A DNA stretch of 64,000 nucleotides from Uranotaenia lowii (GCF_029784155.1 NC_073693.1:319484351-319548350), one strand, 5' to 3'. Positions 1 to 11,520 are shown, counted from the first letter of the stretch. Notes: generated from the letters alone by a model not told the origin. A program made the numbers and translations.

Positions 1-112
1 CGAACAAGGGATATGGTTCCGATTTTAATGATCATAGACGTTTCTTCTCTCTTTATCTCAGTCTTCAGAGTAAATCCTCCGTGCTTGTTTAAAGCCTACT
101 TGCCTAATTCAG
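1..112 (-). other. possible start of a shared Gr C-terminal exon (weak)
   Basis: On the minus strand a run of ten T followed by ATTCAG ends at base 113 and makes a strong splice acceptor; a second AG lies at 105-104. After the second acceptor the phase left by the Gr exons (AG + G) gives a short reading QVGFKQARRIYSED and then TGA. One base out of that frame there is an open reading running off the window edge that ends REETSMIIKIGTISLV. That stretch resembles, by general feel, the hydrophobic segment after ICL2 in insect Grs. A single-base change would join the two, so this may be a shared exon 2 with an error or a decayed exon. It could equally be chance: it is short, and the first acceptor reads into a stop in all three phases. 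It is the only candidate I found for the missing 3' part of the Gr genes. Confidence 0.2.
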
Positions 113-339
113 CTGAATAAAAAAAAAATCGGAAGATTCATTCTAAATCAACCACGGTAAAAAATGCTTATGTATGTTCATTAAAAATTAACTCAAAAGA
201 TTTTGATTTTTTTTATTGAAAATTTGATTAAGTAGAACCCCACTGATCACAGCTCCGGTTTTCAAGTTCCCGCGTTATCCGAATCACCATTTTCATACAA
301 AACTAATGTTAAGTTGAGTTTTATCACCGCGTTTGTCCT

Positions 340-2935
340 GCAACCTGAGACTTGAAACCTGAGCAGGGCCGGATTAAGCCATCGAGGGGCCCGGGGCAAT
401 TTTTCGTGGGGGGCCCCTATGATTCGATTTTTTTTTCAAATGCTATTCCAGAGAATACAAAACATTTGAAACGTGTAAAAGAACTGGATATGAGCACAGT
501 TTACAGCCTTCAAATTGCCATGTTGTCTGCACTGAAGATAGTTTCTGGTACCTTCATATAAAAATTGTTTATTAATCAGGTGCAAACATTGCGGAAGAGT
601 TAAGACATGTTTAAACAATGAAAGCATTGATTTGAGCTGCAAAATGCTGAGTTTAATTCTCTTTTTTTAAATATGCTTATCACCAACAAAAAATCTATGA
701 TTTATAAACATTACCGAACAGATATTTTAAATGATTTTCATTTCATCATTGATCATATGGTTTGTGATTCATCGAGAAATATTTACCTCATGACAATTGG
801 GAAGTATCATGAAGATTTGAAACATTGAACACAAAATTAAAAAAAAATAAACAAAATAATTAAATTAAAATTCCATAGAGATACAGATATAAGAGTTTAA
901 GAATTCAAAACTTTTAATCAGGTTATATTCAGAACCAAAATTCAGTGTCTCAAATCTAAATCGTAATTTCAAATGAAGTTTTGAGAAACAAAATATAAAT
1001 TAAATTAAAAAATTCAGAGCCAGAACAGAAATTGCACCAAATGTGAATTTCAATTTTATATCTTTGGAACACAAAAAAACGTTTTCATGAAATGTTTATG
1101 AATATGATTCTCATCAGATAAAAAAATTGTTACCAAATTGTTATTCTAAATGTGATTAAAGTTTCATTCGATGCCCTCAAAGCCAAGTAGTATTATTGCA
1201 AAAATGATCGATTGAAAAAAAAAATCAGATTAGAGATTTAATGTTTAAAACACAGAATCAGCTATCATTGAAAAAGTCAGATAAGGAATCCAAATGAGTT
1301 TAGTACCTTAAAAAAGATCCTGATTTCTCAAAATTCAGAAAAACTATGAAACTGAACCTCACTAACTTAAGAAACAACACAAGACTTGAAAATCTCAATA
1401 AATTGAATCTGGAAAAAGATAAGATTAAAAAAACTTAAAAATTCATGTTAAGAGAATCACTCAATGATATTTGCAACTTAACTATGAGATCGTTTTTATA
1501 ATAATTCGAGATCGATCATTTGGAAAATGATGTGGTGACTTCAGGATATTAACTTCAGTAGATGATAAAATTTTGTTTAAATATGTTCAAAATGTTTTAA
1601 TGCGAATTTCAAGTTTAAGACCGAAATTGGGATGGAAATTCAATAAAGAAACTTTGTACCGTTGATTGGTCCAATTTATACAACTACAGTTTTTTTTAAA
1701 GATGTTATTTTCAAAAATTGGGAGGGAAAAAAAGGGTTTAGAATTCATAAACCAACGAAAATTTCAATAATAATTATCGAAAAGTGAAAAGTTATAATAA
1801 TAATACCCGGTATTCACCCGGATACTTATCATAAAGTTTCTCTGTTCTCTCTTAGCAAAGTGAGCCAGTTTTGGCGAAATTAGCTGCTAGTTTAGTGCAG
1901 AAAGCATTACTTGGAAAGTTTAAATAATAATAAACATTATCATTGTGCAAGACGTTTGTATGCAATGAAAATGAGGAGATGTTTTTCTTAATTTTTCCTG
2001 TTCTGTACAGAATATCCTGACTGACATGTTTCGATAAAAAAAAACAAAAAATTAAGGTGTTTTCCTTCATATTCTTCTTAATTTTTGTTTCGAATTCGGT
2101 TCACATTATTTTTGTCCAGATTTTGAGTTGAAATTTTAAAAATTCAATACCGAGATTTTGATATTCTTAGCTCGCAAAATGCAGGAGAACTTCTTCACTG
2201 CTAATTCTAGGGAGCCCCCTTAACTTATGCAAGAGATAAACTGTTCTAGATATTATTTCCCGGGGGGCCTTTTAGTTGTAATATTTAAAATTTTTATTCC
2301 GATTTTCTAGATTTTTCATAGATTTGTAGAAATTGAAGTAGTATGATTAAAGGAATGTTAAAACTTTTTTTCCTCTCGGGGGGCCCCCCTGAGCCGGGGG
2401 GCCCGGGGCAATTGCCCCTTTTGCCCCCCCCCCTTAATCCGGCCTTGAACCTGAGACTTGAAACCTGAGACATGACACCTTACTCCTGTGATCTAGGATT
2501 TGAGTCTTGTGACCTGAAACTAGCCATGCAAGTTGGATCTTAGACATGAGAGATAAGATATGAAACCAGAGACATGAAACTTGGGACCTGGAGCGAAAAA
2601 CATAGGAATTGTGACATTAAACATGAAACATGACACGTGAGCCCAAAGAAGTGAAACATGAAAAGTGAGATGTGGTATGTAAGACGTGGAATGTCAGACG
2701 TTAGAAGTGAGAGGTAAGCAATAAGATGTAAAAAGTGCAATATGAGACGTGAGACGCGAGAAGTGTGAAGTGAGACGTGAGGTGTGAGACGTGAGAAGTG
2801 AAAAGTCAGACGTGAGAAATGAGGAATGAGAAGTAAGAAGTTAGACGTAAGAAGAAAGACGTGAGAAGCAGAAGGGAGGAGTAAGATGTGAAAAGTGAGA
2901 CGTGAGAAGTGAGAAATGAGAAATGAGAAGTGAGA
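340..2935. repeat. degenerate 7-bp satellite (TGAGAC-like), split by a hAT insertion
   Basis: The stretch 340-363 and then 2448-2935 is made of 7-base words close to acctgag, acttgaa, acatgac, acgtgag and tgagaag repeated in phase. It begins as AC-CTGAG words and grades into GTGAGAA/ACGTGAG words towards 2935. Short reading frames in it are artefacts of the 7-bp period. It is interrupted by the element at 364-2447. No coding content seen. Confidence 0.8.
364..2447. mobile_element. hAT-like non-autonomous DNA transposon
   Basis: The left end reads CAGGGCCGGATTAAG and the right end is its near-perfect inverse (CTTAATCCGGCCTTG), with further mirrored G/C-rich blocks (GGGGCCCGGGGCAA) just inside. 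The sequence AACCTGAG is duplicated exactly at 356-363 and 2448-2455, an 8-bp target site duplication as expected for hAT transposition. The CAGGG start is also a hAT hallmark. The 2.1-kb interior has no reading frame above about 70 codons, so it carries no transposase. It lies between the last Gr exon (unit A) and the left window edge, inside the presumed Gr intron. Confidence 0.88.
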
Positions 2936-3149
2936 CTACACCTACAGCAGAGGTTGCAGAAATCCAATGTCCATTTAGCAAATCTCTGTGCCGAAAATGC
3001 TTAGAAAAGTGTACTGTACCAAAGATGATATGATTAGATAAGCACAACTTACATAAAGACTCGAGCTCCTAAGCTAAATGATGCATGACCGCTACATTCA
3101 AGCGAAACAAGAAAAATATTTTAAAGGATGGATGGATAATTCATCCAAA
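2936..3149. other. AT-rich non-coding stretch
   Basis: No gene, terminal repeat or tandem repeat recognised. It forms part of the DNA downstream of Gr unit A. Confidence 0.5.
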
Positions 3150-3262
3150 AAAAATATAGTGGGTATCGAACTCACTGCAACATCACATCTCGGCTACCAT
3201 AGCTCGGGTATCATAGCTTAGTCTTTCTGCCACCGCCGCCGGTTACCGCTCGGCTTAATTTT
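3150..3262 (-). mobile_element. tRNA-derived SINE head
   Basis: Read on the minus strand this has AGCCGAGCGGTAACCGG at the start (A-box-like) and GTGAGTTCGATACCCACT further on (B-box-like), the internal pol III promoter arrangement of tRNA-type SINEs, followed by a T-run. Spacing is longer than in a true tRNA and there is no foldable acceptor stem, so it is not called as a tRNA gene. Confidence 0.55.
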
Positions 3263-3879
3263 TTTTATCCTTCTTAGTCCCTGATGGAAAAAGGATGAAC
3301 ATAGGAGGGAAGTGGAAAACTAGAAACTGTTTTCTATTGCCGGGCGGTTTATATACTATCGCACATTTCATCTTGGCTGGCTGGCTGATTGTTTCCATCC
3401 TGCTTTGTCTTGTGATAGGATATGAGATATGTTTTATTTGGTTTCTTTCAGGTTCAGATTAACTTGAAATTTAGTACAACTTGGCGGATTTCAAACTGTT
3501 TTAAAAATACTTTGCTTTTTTAATACAATCTTTTTTTTCAAAAACAACGGAAATCCTTTAAAAAATTTATCTGGAATTTTATGTACAAAAAATACGGCTT
3601 GTCCGGAGTTCGTAATGGTAAAAATTTTGAGGCAATACGACGTTTCGAAGATTGATTGTTAAGCTCTTAAACAATACCGTACTGCAGTTCACTTTAACTC
3701 CGAAACTGTATCACGAGACTTTTTCATGCATGCACTATCCACAATTTTGTCTTTTTATTATTATTTAAAAATGTGTGCCGTATTTTACAGTATATTTGTT
3801 GTCTGACATAGACCATTTAGAGTTCTGAAAAGGTTGGAATGACCAGCTTGACTTCTTTTAAGAGGAAATCTGAATTTAC
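3263..3879. other. presumed Gr intron, nothing recognised
   Basis: This lies directly downstream (minus strand) of the donor of Gr unit A. I looked here for a short C-terminal Gr exon and for a TYxxxxxQF ending and saw neither. Confidence 0.5.
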
Positions 3880-4556
3880 CTTAACAATTCCTGAACACCT
3901 TGGAACCTTCTACTCACTTCTGTCACGACAAAAATTGGACGCATTGACATCACAGCATAGGCGAGAGTCAAGTAAATACCGATACCGGTAATGAAATTGT
4001 CTTTCACATTCCACGTTTTCGAACCACTTTCATGATTGATCAAAACATTTGTAATCACAGTACAAAATTTAGTTATAATTGTTGCAATAAATGCTAGTAA
4101 TATTAAGATAACATCTTGAGGTTTTGAGCGTTTGTTTGTTTGAATGCCTTTGTTCATCAGATGGAGATCAACTTGATCCAGGGATTCAGCAACACTGCGG
4201 TTGTTTGAGGAAAACTTCACACCCAGCAATACTGACACAAATAAAATATAGTTCATAAGCCTTAAGATGTTCTCCAACAGTTTCAGTATCAGCAGAGATT
4301 TCAAATCACAGTTCATGACGAAACCATATCGATGAAACAAGTGAAACAACCAGGTGTATAAGAGTATAAACGCAATCAGTGTTGCCAGGTTTCCAAACTT
4401 TTTAAATCTTTCAAATGGTTTGACGTCTTCACTGTCAAAAAGGGGCGCGAATCCGAAAAATTTGCACACGAACGCAAATCTTTTGAAGGATTTACGAGCT
4501 GTATGGTGAAATTCCATCCCGCTCAATGATTCCTCCGTTACACTTATGGAAGGCAT
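3880..4556 (-). CDS. gustatory receptor alternative first exon, unit A (TM1-TM4)
   Basis: This encodes the N-terminal half of an insect gustatory receptor (7tm_7 family), a plasma-membrane chemoreceptor subunit acting as a ligand-gated cation channel in sensory neurons; the role is family knowledge. Start MPSISV aligns with the starts of units B and C. Visible landmarks are the conserved N-terminal block FGFAPLF (residues 34-40) and hydrophobic segments near 56-74, 88-111, 148-173 and 188-212. The closing motif RRFQGVQELLR is the usual Gr sequence after TM4. The exon is 677 nt and ends TTAAG|GTAAAT, leaving phase 2. It is closest to units B and C. Without a downstream exon the frame would stop two codons after the donor, so it must be spliced. 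A full receptor would be about 400 residues; the missing TM5-TM7 part is not in the adjacent sequence. Confidence 0.9.
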
Positions 4557-4594
4557 TTTTCAATCGCGTAGCAAGACAATGGAAAATCAAAATT

Positions 4595-4699
4595 CGACTG
4601 GTGCTCCTTCTCTACGTTGGGAAAATGGGCAGCCAGCTGGTATTATTTGTTCAATTGATTAGAAGAGCTCCGGTTAATAGAATCGATATGGGAGGAGTC
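4595..4699 (-). promoter_or_regulatory. promoter-like motifs of unit A
   Basis: On the minus strand an Inr-like CCAGTCG (4601-4595) lies about 40 nt before the ATG, followed by TTTTCC and a TGCTACGCG block. A pyrimidine-rich GACTCCTCCC (4699-4690) lies about 90 nt further upstream. The same set at nearly the same spacing precedes units B and C, which suggests each alternative first exon has its own promoter. A TATA box is not evident. Confidence 0.5.
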
Positions 4700-4953
4700 A
4701 AATAATGTGTATGTTAGCTATTCTCTTCGTAAACAAACAACAGGGTGTGAAGTGTATGATGAATTGTTTTCCTCTTCTTTGAGTGATAAACATTTCACTT
4801 CAAATATGGCATATCCGCACATGAGTACCCTAAATACAATTGCGTTTCATTGAACAAGTTTCATTTTTAAAATAACCTGAGTGTGCATTATATTTTATTA
4901 GTCATCAAAATTCAATAACAACAGTCAATGACTCAATTCAATACGATAGTTAC

Positions 4954-5615
4954 CTTATTAATCGATTCACCATTTTGAACCTCCCACTCACTTGAGTAAC
5001 GATGAAAATCGGTTGCATAGACAAAAGCGCGTAGGCGTTATTGAGGAAGAAACTAATTGAAAATATATAGCCATCGGGAGAATTTTCAGATTCAGAGTCA
5101 ATTTCACGATTCATCAGTGCATCAACCACTAATGTGCTTACAACTGTTGCAATTGCTACACTGAATCCTATCGATATTAAAATCACATCATGTAGCGTAG
5201 GTAAATGGTTCATGATACCGTAAGTTTTAGCCTCTGTATCAACTTCATCCAAGTTCCTCGCAATGGTTTGTTTCTTTGAGCAGTTCATTGCTCCAAGCAG
5301 AGCTCCTATGAAGAGTACATAGTTCATGTATCTCAAAGCGTTTTCCAGCAACGAAACCATCAACATGGACTGCATTTCTTCTCGATATCCACATTGCAAA
5401 AATATATGAAACACCCACGCGTACAGCGTCACAAAACCAATCAGTGCTGCCAAGTTTCCAGTTTTCCGCATTAATCCGAGGGGCAGCCCTTCTTGACCAA
5501 TGAAAAGCGGCGCAAAGCCAAAACATTTACACACGCGCGCATATCTCCGGAAAGAAGTTCTAGCCCTCGAACTGACTTTACTTTCCTGAATCGGAAAATG
5601 AATACTTGCGGACAT
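4954..5615 (-). CDS. gustatory receptor alternative first exon, unit B (TM1-TM4)
   Basis: Gr N-terminal half, 220 codons plus 2 nt (662 nt), ending in the donor ATAAG|GTAACT, phase 2 like unit A. I start at MSASIHF because this matches the starts of A (MPSIS) and C (MSATV); an upstream in-frame ATG at 5693 would add 26 residues that read through conserved promoter-like sequence. It shares FGFAPLF after a basic SFRRYARVCK segment, four hydrophobic segments, the ARNLDEVD motif between TM2 and TM3 and the RFKMVNRLIR end. It sits 398 bp upstream of unit A, too close for an independent set of C-terminal exons, which supports shared downstream exons. No breaks seen. Confidence 0.9.
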
Positions 5616-5655
5616 TTTTCGCGCTCGAGTAACACGGCAAACGGAAAACAAACAC

Positions 5656-5763
5656 CGACTGGAGAGCGTGTGTTTTCCATCTTTCAACGCCAATCATTAT
5701 CGACACTATATCTCAAACAATATGGACAAACTCCCAATGGAATCGTTGGGGGAGGAGCTTGGG
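5656..5763 (-). promoter_or_regulatory. promoter-like motifs of unit B
   Basis: Minus strand: Inr-like CCAGTCG at 5662-5656, 41 nt before the ATG, followed by TTTTCCG and TGTTACTCG. The CCAAGCTCCTCCCCC box lies at 5762-5748, about 86 nt upstream of the Inr-like site. The unit C copy is nearly identical (5 of 5 central TCCTC plus the flanking C-run), while surrounding bases have diverged. Confidence 0.55.
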
Positions 5764-6489
5764 ATTCGGTTTTTTTTTCTAACATATGGCATCTGAAGGC
5801 TAGGTTAATTTTCCTATCCGAGAAGTTGATTTCAAATTTAAGAGTTTTACGAAAAAAAAGCCGTTTTCCAATTAACAGTTTAAGGACTGCGAAAAAACCT
5901 TAGCCGGAAAACACCGAAATTCAGCATTTTATATGTCAGAAACCACTGGAAACCAAATAAGACAAATTCAGTATCTTTGAGCTACCGAAAGCGTTGCACG
6001 ATGGGAAAAAAGTATAATAACCGTGTAAAACTTATCTTCCTAACTACATTAAACAAACGTATGAAAATATACTTTCCATTTCATGAAAATAACTGGAAAA
6101 TCACGGAGCTTTTTAAACCCCCAATTCCCCTATATTTTGTAAACAATCCAGAAAAACAGTGATCTAGATTTTAAAAATTTGAACAAAAACAGACTTCTCT
6201 TGGGTGATCTTCACCAAAGAATAAAATGAAGAATATTTAAGCTGCAACACGCTTCGAAAAATGGAGTTATGACTGGTTTTACCCTCAATTCCCTTATATT
6301 TTTCGATTTATTTTAAAAACAGTAAGTTTAGACTTGAAAAATTCTGAGCCTACTATTACCTATCTTATGTGAATTTTTCCAAGAAATCGGTTTAAGGCTA
6401 TTTGAGCCACCGCACGCATTAAAAAAATTAAGAAATAGCAGTTTCTCCTTTTTTTTGTTTCGATTATACTCGTTTTAATATCTTTATGT

Positions 6490-6620
6490 CATTCTTGACT
6501 TATTATCAACGATGCAGTTGGCGGACATTTCGGTACAACTGTAATCGATGTTGATTCTTGTCTCAAACTCACAGAAATCGGCTAAGGAAGCAACTGACTT
6601 CCTAACTAACCAATATCAAA
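6490..6620 (-). mobile_element. SINE fragment (same family as 48965-49130)
   Basis: It shares with 48965-49130 the phrases ATCAACGATGCAGTTGG, GGTACAACTGT, ATCGATGTT and AAGAAGCAACTG-like ends. On the minus strand the better copy has a B-box-like GTGAGTTCGAGCCC. It is inserted within or captured by the palindrome arm. Confidence 0.5.
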
Positions 6621-7104
6621 AGCCCTTTTCCCCTTCATTCCTCTACTTTTTTTAATACATATTTTTACATTAATTCGGAGAAAAATGTTAGGACTTGAAA
6701 ATTTTGAACCAAATGAGATTTATCTAGTGTGACTTTTTCCGAGGATTAGAATGTAGGCTATTTCAACCAATGTACGCATTTAAAGCTGGAGTTATGGCTT
6801 TTTTTACCATCAATTTCCCAATATTTTTTAATAAATACAGAAAACTCTTGTTCGGGAAATGTTTAACCAAATGAGACCTATCTTGTGTGATTTTCCAAGG
6901 AATCCAATGTTTGTTATTTGAGCCACCGCACGCAAAAAAAATTGTAGTCATGGCTCCTTTACCTTCAATTCCCCTACAGTTTTTTTTTCTTTAAAAAACG
7001 AACTCACACAAATAGGATCTCAGTAAAACTTCATGTTTCTTAGAAGAGAGCTGAATTCTACTTAAGACTAAAGCGTACATCTTTCAAGGGTTTAATGGCT
7101 TGCA

Positions 7105-7235
7105 TCATACTGATGCTAACACCACCGGCCCACAGAAAGAGTACTATGTGTGCCGTGACCGAGACTCGATCTTATGACCTATGGCTTAGAAGACTTGAAT
7201 GCTATCCTCTAGGACACGGTCGGCGTTGTTTTCAA
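7105..7235 (-). mobile_element. tRNA-derived SINE in the palindrome spacer
   Basis: On the minus strand GTCCTAGAGGATAGC (A-box-like) is followed by AAGATCGAGTCTCGG (B-box-like), then CGGCACACATAGTACTCTTTCTGTGG. Related pieces occur at 24045-24070 and 56400-56480 (TGACCTCTGGCTTAGAAGACTT). The arrangement is that of a tRNA-type SINE and not a foldable tRNA. Confidence 0.55.
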
Positions 7236-8376
7236 ATATTCAAGAAAAATGCATGTCTGCATTAATGTGATTCCTAAAAAAATGACATAAGAAAGGTAAC
7301 ATTTAGCTCAACGTTTTCAATTCTGAATATACTGTTTTCATAATTAATTGAAAAATATAGGAGAATCGAGGGTAAAATTCGCCATTACTCAATTTTCAGA
7401 AGCGTGCGGTGGCTTAAACAGCTTTCACTTGATTTCTCAGAAAAAAAATCACACAAAATGAGCCTCACTTTTAAAATTTTCAAGTCCAAACGTGCTTTAC
7501 CTGAAATATTCAAAAATATAGATGAATTGAGGTTAGAACAGCAATAACTCCATTCCCCGATACGTGCAGCGTTCAATTTCTCGAAAAAAGAAATACACAC
7601 TAGATAGGTCGCATTTGCTTTAAAATCTTCCAGTCCCAACAAGCTCGTTCTGACTATATTAAAAATGTTAGGAAATCGGGGATAAATGGCCATTACTCCA
7701 GTTTTCGATGCGTGCGGCGATTCAAATAGCGTCAATTCGATTTCTTGGGAAACGATCACACTAAATAAATCATGTTTCATTCAAAATTTTCAAGTCCTTA
7801 AATGTTTTTTTTTCTGAATTACTTAAAAAATGGGAGGGAATTGATAGTAAAACAGCCATAGCTCTATTTTTCGCTGTGTGCGATGGCTCAAATAGCTTTA
7901 ACTTGATACCTTAGAAAAAAACACTCAAAATAGGTAACATTTGTTTCAAAGCTTTCTTAGTCCGAACAAGTTTTTCTGAAACTATTTTTAAAATTTAGGG
8001 AAACTGAAAGTAAAACAGAAATAGATCTGTTTGCGATGCGTGCGGTGCCTTAAATAGCCTCCATTTGATGTCTTAAAACCCACATAAGAGAGGTCTAATT
8101 TGGTTCAAAATTTTCAAGTACGAACTAACTTTTTCTATAATTAATTTTAAAAATATAGAAGAATGGAGGGTAAAATCAACCATAGTTCCATTTCCCGAAG
8201 CGTGTGGTGGCTCGAATAGTCTTCATTTGATTTTTCGGAGAAAAAAAAAATCACACAATAGAGGTCTGTTTTTGTTCAGAATTTGGTAATCAAAACCAGT
8301 GTTTTTCTGGATTGTTTACAAAATATAGAGGAATTAGCGGTTTAAAAGGCACTATATATCAGTTCGTTAGCACGTG

Positions 8377-10690
8377 CGGCCTCATCAGATGAATAAAAGC
8401 AATCGAGTGGTTAATAACATGAAAATGACATTTGCAATAGATTGGTTGAGAAAATAAACCAATATTTATAAAAGTGAAAACAGCACAAATATTATATTCG
8501 AACGGTATCCAAACAGTATGTACAGAACGTTAGGCCAGATAATGTACAGAAGTTCTTATACCGGTATTTCGATAGCAACTTTCTACCTTCTTCAGTGAGC
8601 GTTTTCGAAGAAGTTACGGTTCTAAAATATTATTAAATTTTAACATAGGAGAGTTTTGATTTCGAAATATAATATAAAATTCCAAAACGGGGAACCAACC
8701 GGAAAAAATCGGAAAAATGTTGATGAAAAAAAAATTTAAAATGCATAAACCGTCGAAATCCGGAGTTATCTCGAGAATAACCGTTCGTCAAAAATCGATT
8801 TTTAATTTTAAAAATCACCAAAAGGGGGGCCAGAGGCCAGAGATATTCTTATCTGTTGATTGGAAAATCGGCCGATTTTTCGAAAACCGAGTAAGTCCCA
8901 GAAAGTCGATTTTTGGCCAAAATTTTTATCTCTGTTATAATCAAACATCGACGTTTCATGCATTTCGAAGTTTTTTGGCATAAAAATTAAAATTTCGATT
9001 TTTCTGATTTCCATTGGTCCTCACTGTGATGAATTTTAAGGGTAAAAAAACCGAAACGTTGAACGCTTTGAAGCACCCCTAAATCAAGTCCGATTCAGCT
9101 GAAGTTTCAGCTTTTTTGAGCCTATCTTAAAAATGTATACGGTTCGTTTTTAAAATTTGATCATAAGACTTTTCCATACATCAATTGTCACCCTCATCTA
9201 CATTATTATTCCAAATTTAGCCGTGAGTACAGGATCGAGCTTCTTAAACGGTGTCTTGTTTTGGACCTTTTAAAAATATCGGCATCTCTAAAAATTTGCT
9301 ACATTTTAGAAGAGACTCTACCCTATCCAACGCACTATTCAGGAAAAATAATCGATCGGGGAGTCTAGAACACCTTTTTTGAAAAGATTTGCAAACAAAA
9401 TACACTTACGGAATTTTCCAACATTCACCATTTCTTGTTCCTTAAAAAACTTCAAATTTAACATTTTTTGAGCTTAGATGTATTGAAATTTTTTCAAAAA
9501 TAAAAATAAATACAGCAATTTTGATAGATAGATTGGATTTTGAATAAAAAGTTTTAGCTAAAAATGTCAAATGTCGAATAAAGCTTGAAAATTAACAATA
9601 AAAATTATATAGAACTAATATTTAAAAATAACTTTCAATAGTGTAGTAAACAAACAAAAACTCTGAAATGAAGGTGTTTTTTCTATGATTTTTTCTTTCT
9701 AAGACAGAATGTAGTTCTGAGTTAAGTGAAGAAAGTTACAATTCAATCATTTACAAAACAGTGTTGCTCGCTTGGAAAAAAACAAAAAATTGATTTTCTA
9801 ACTCGATATTTATAGGTTCCAAAAACGTGACGAGGCTCTTCGTGGTAGCTCTTAACCTTATGTCACTCAGAGACTAATTTTCAGCTTTTAAAAAAAATAA
9901 TTTAAAGGGTAGTTTTAAGCGTTATTATCTTTTTGTTTTTGAATTTTTATGACATCCCAGCAATCATTTTTGTAGGTTTATTTCTCAACAACTTCTTATA
10001 CGTTTCATATACATCATAAAATGATCGTATGAAACTTAGAAAAACACCATTTATCTACTAAAGTTGAGGCATGTATATTTTAACTTCTGGCTTAAACGAT
10101 AAGAATTATAAAAATTGGACAATACTTGACACCTTATTCGTGCATACTGAAAGAATGTAAGAGAGCGCAGTTTTTGCTCCCAACGCATGCAATCCGTTTC
10201 CAGCGACAATATTTGTTGCTCCTCTCATTGGTCATTTTTTTCAAAACCACCATCTGATTTTCATTAATCTGGTCTCAGAGAGAACACAGGCTTCTCACGG
10301 GGGAGGATAATCGTCTTCAGAACATGGCAGAATTTTTATCATATCCAATTCAATCCGACTTCAAGGATTGTTCTTAAAAACCTTCTAAAACTGTTTTTAT
10401 TCAAATTCCCTCGGTTTTCATCGCGGAATTTTCATCATGGCAGAAGAATCGGAATGAAAACAATTCTTTGAGATTTTAAACAACAAAACTAGTTGTGCTT
10501 TTACCTTTATTATTGTCAGCAAAACTTCGTTAGGGCTGTAACATCAATCTTCATATAACATCACCAGAACTCTAATTAAGCTTAACGCTATTTGGCGCTA
10601 TCCTTAAAAACGTCATCATGATCAATTTTTTAAATCTCGATAAAATAATTATGCTTTAAAGTTTTGGTCTTCAAAGCTATTATGAAGCTA
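8377..10690. other. AT-rich non-coding stretch with dispersed repeats
   Basis: No gene seen. The part 8760-9060 resembles 23480-23760 (AAGTCCCAGAAA...TTTTGGCCAAA phrases). The part 9950-10140 is an inverted copy of 25975-26180, sharing GACATCCCAGCA, TTTTTGTAGGT and GACACCTTATTC phrases. Confidence 0.6.
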
Positions 10691-11520
10691 TTTTAAAAAT
10701 GGGATTGGTTGAGAATGCCTCGTGGAATAAACCACGAGTTGAAGTCAAATTTCATTGTCTGACACCATCTTAAAATCCAAAATGGCGGCTTCCGCTGTAT
10801 TTTAAAATGTTGTAAAAGACTTAAAATCGCATGAAACCCCAACAAATGGGTATGAGTTGGAAAGTTATCAATGAGAAGGAGTCGAATTTTGCTATCAAAC
10901 GCCATCTTGAAATTCAATATGGCAGCTTCCACTGAATATAAAAATAATTTTAACCACTGAAAATCGCATGAAACTCCTACATCAAGGGTCCAAAGGACCA
11001 AACTAGAAAAAGTCGAATTTCGCTATCTGGAGCCATCATTATTCCAAGGTTGCAGCTTTCGCTATTCTAGGACTAAACTAGAAGAACTAGACCCTGTTTG
11101 TTTTGGCAACACGCCCGAACATTTTAAGTTGCCAAGATTGAAAAATCTTGGATTTCAAGATGGCGTCTGAAAGAGAAATTTGAGTTTTACTCGTTTATCT
11201 CTTTCAACTAATACCCATATAGTGGGCGTTTTATGCGATTTTCAGTCATTTACAGTATTTTCAAGTTGAGTGAAGAGATGGCGAAGGACAGCGAAATTCT
11301 AATTATACTAATTGATTTTTTCACCTTATAACCATATTGTAAAGGTTTCTTGAGATTTTCAGTAATATACAGCTTTGAAAATAAAAGCGGAAGCCGGAAT
11401 ACCAAATCTTATGTGTTTTGGTATTCCGGCTTCCGCTTTTATTCAAAAATGTGTAAAAATGGGAATTCCAATTCAAATATGTGCAATCTAGCCTGAGGGT
11501 GTCCTGTATTGACATCTTGA
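10691..11520. repeat. foldback repeat array, copy 1
   Basis: Units of about 125-135 bp carry GTCGAATTTNGCTATC, CGCCATCTTGAAATCC, ATGGCGGCTTCCGCT and AAAATCGCATGAAAC; they run forward from about 10735 and in reverse complement from about 11150. The outer right flank (GGAATTCCAATTCAAATNTG ... GACATCTTGATCGAGAAC) also ends copy 2 at 25068-25120, so the two are copies of one element. The centre forms a perfect hairpin. Non-coding. Confidence 0.7.
11381..11442. repeat. perfect 26-bp-stem hairpin
   Basis: Bases 11381-11406 and 11417-11442 are exact reverse complements, separated by a 10-nt loop (TCTTATGTGT). The stem contains the ATGGCGGCTTCCGC-type core of the surrounding repeat. A transcript across it would fold into a strong stem-loop on either strand. 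Confidence 0.85.

Larger units (their letters stand above)
5985..8376. repeat. large imperfect palindrome built of ~175-bp repeats
   Basis: Forward units from about 6095 to 7000 carry the phrases CAATTCCCCTATATTTT, GACTTGAAAATTTT and GAGCCACCGCACGC. From about 7330 to 8376 the same phrases appear reverse-complemented, e.g. GCGTGCGGTGGCTTAAAC near 7401. The outermost left unit (6120-6200) pairs with the outermost right unit (8250-8350), so this is an inverted duplication of an array rather than two unrelated arrays. A SINE-like spacer separates the arms. No coding capacity. Confidence 0.75.

Noticed and set aside
5493..5903. 136-codon plus-strand frame opposite Gr unit B
   Set aside because: Antisense shadow of the Gr exon and its promoter; no family likeness, and the minus-strand Gr reading is far stronger.
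3150..7235. Possible functional tRNA genes
   Set aside because: Box A and B words are present but there is no cloverleaf with acceptor stem; SINE remnants fit better.
7385..7780. 131-codon minus-strand frame
   Set aside because: It lies in the repeat palindrome at 6.1-8.4 kb; the neighbouring repeat units have stops in the same frame.
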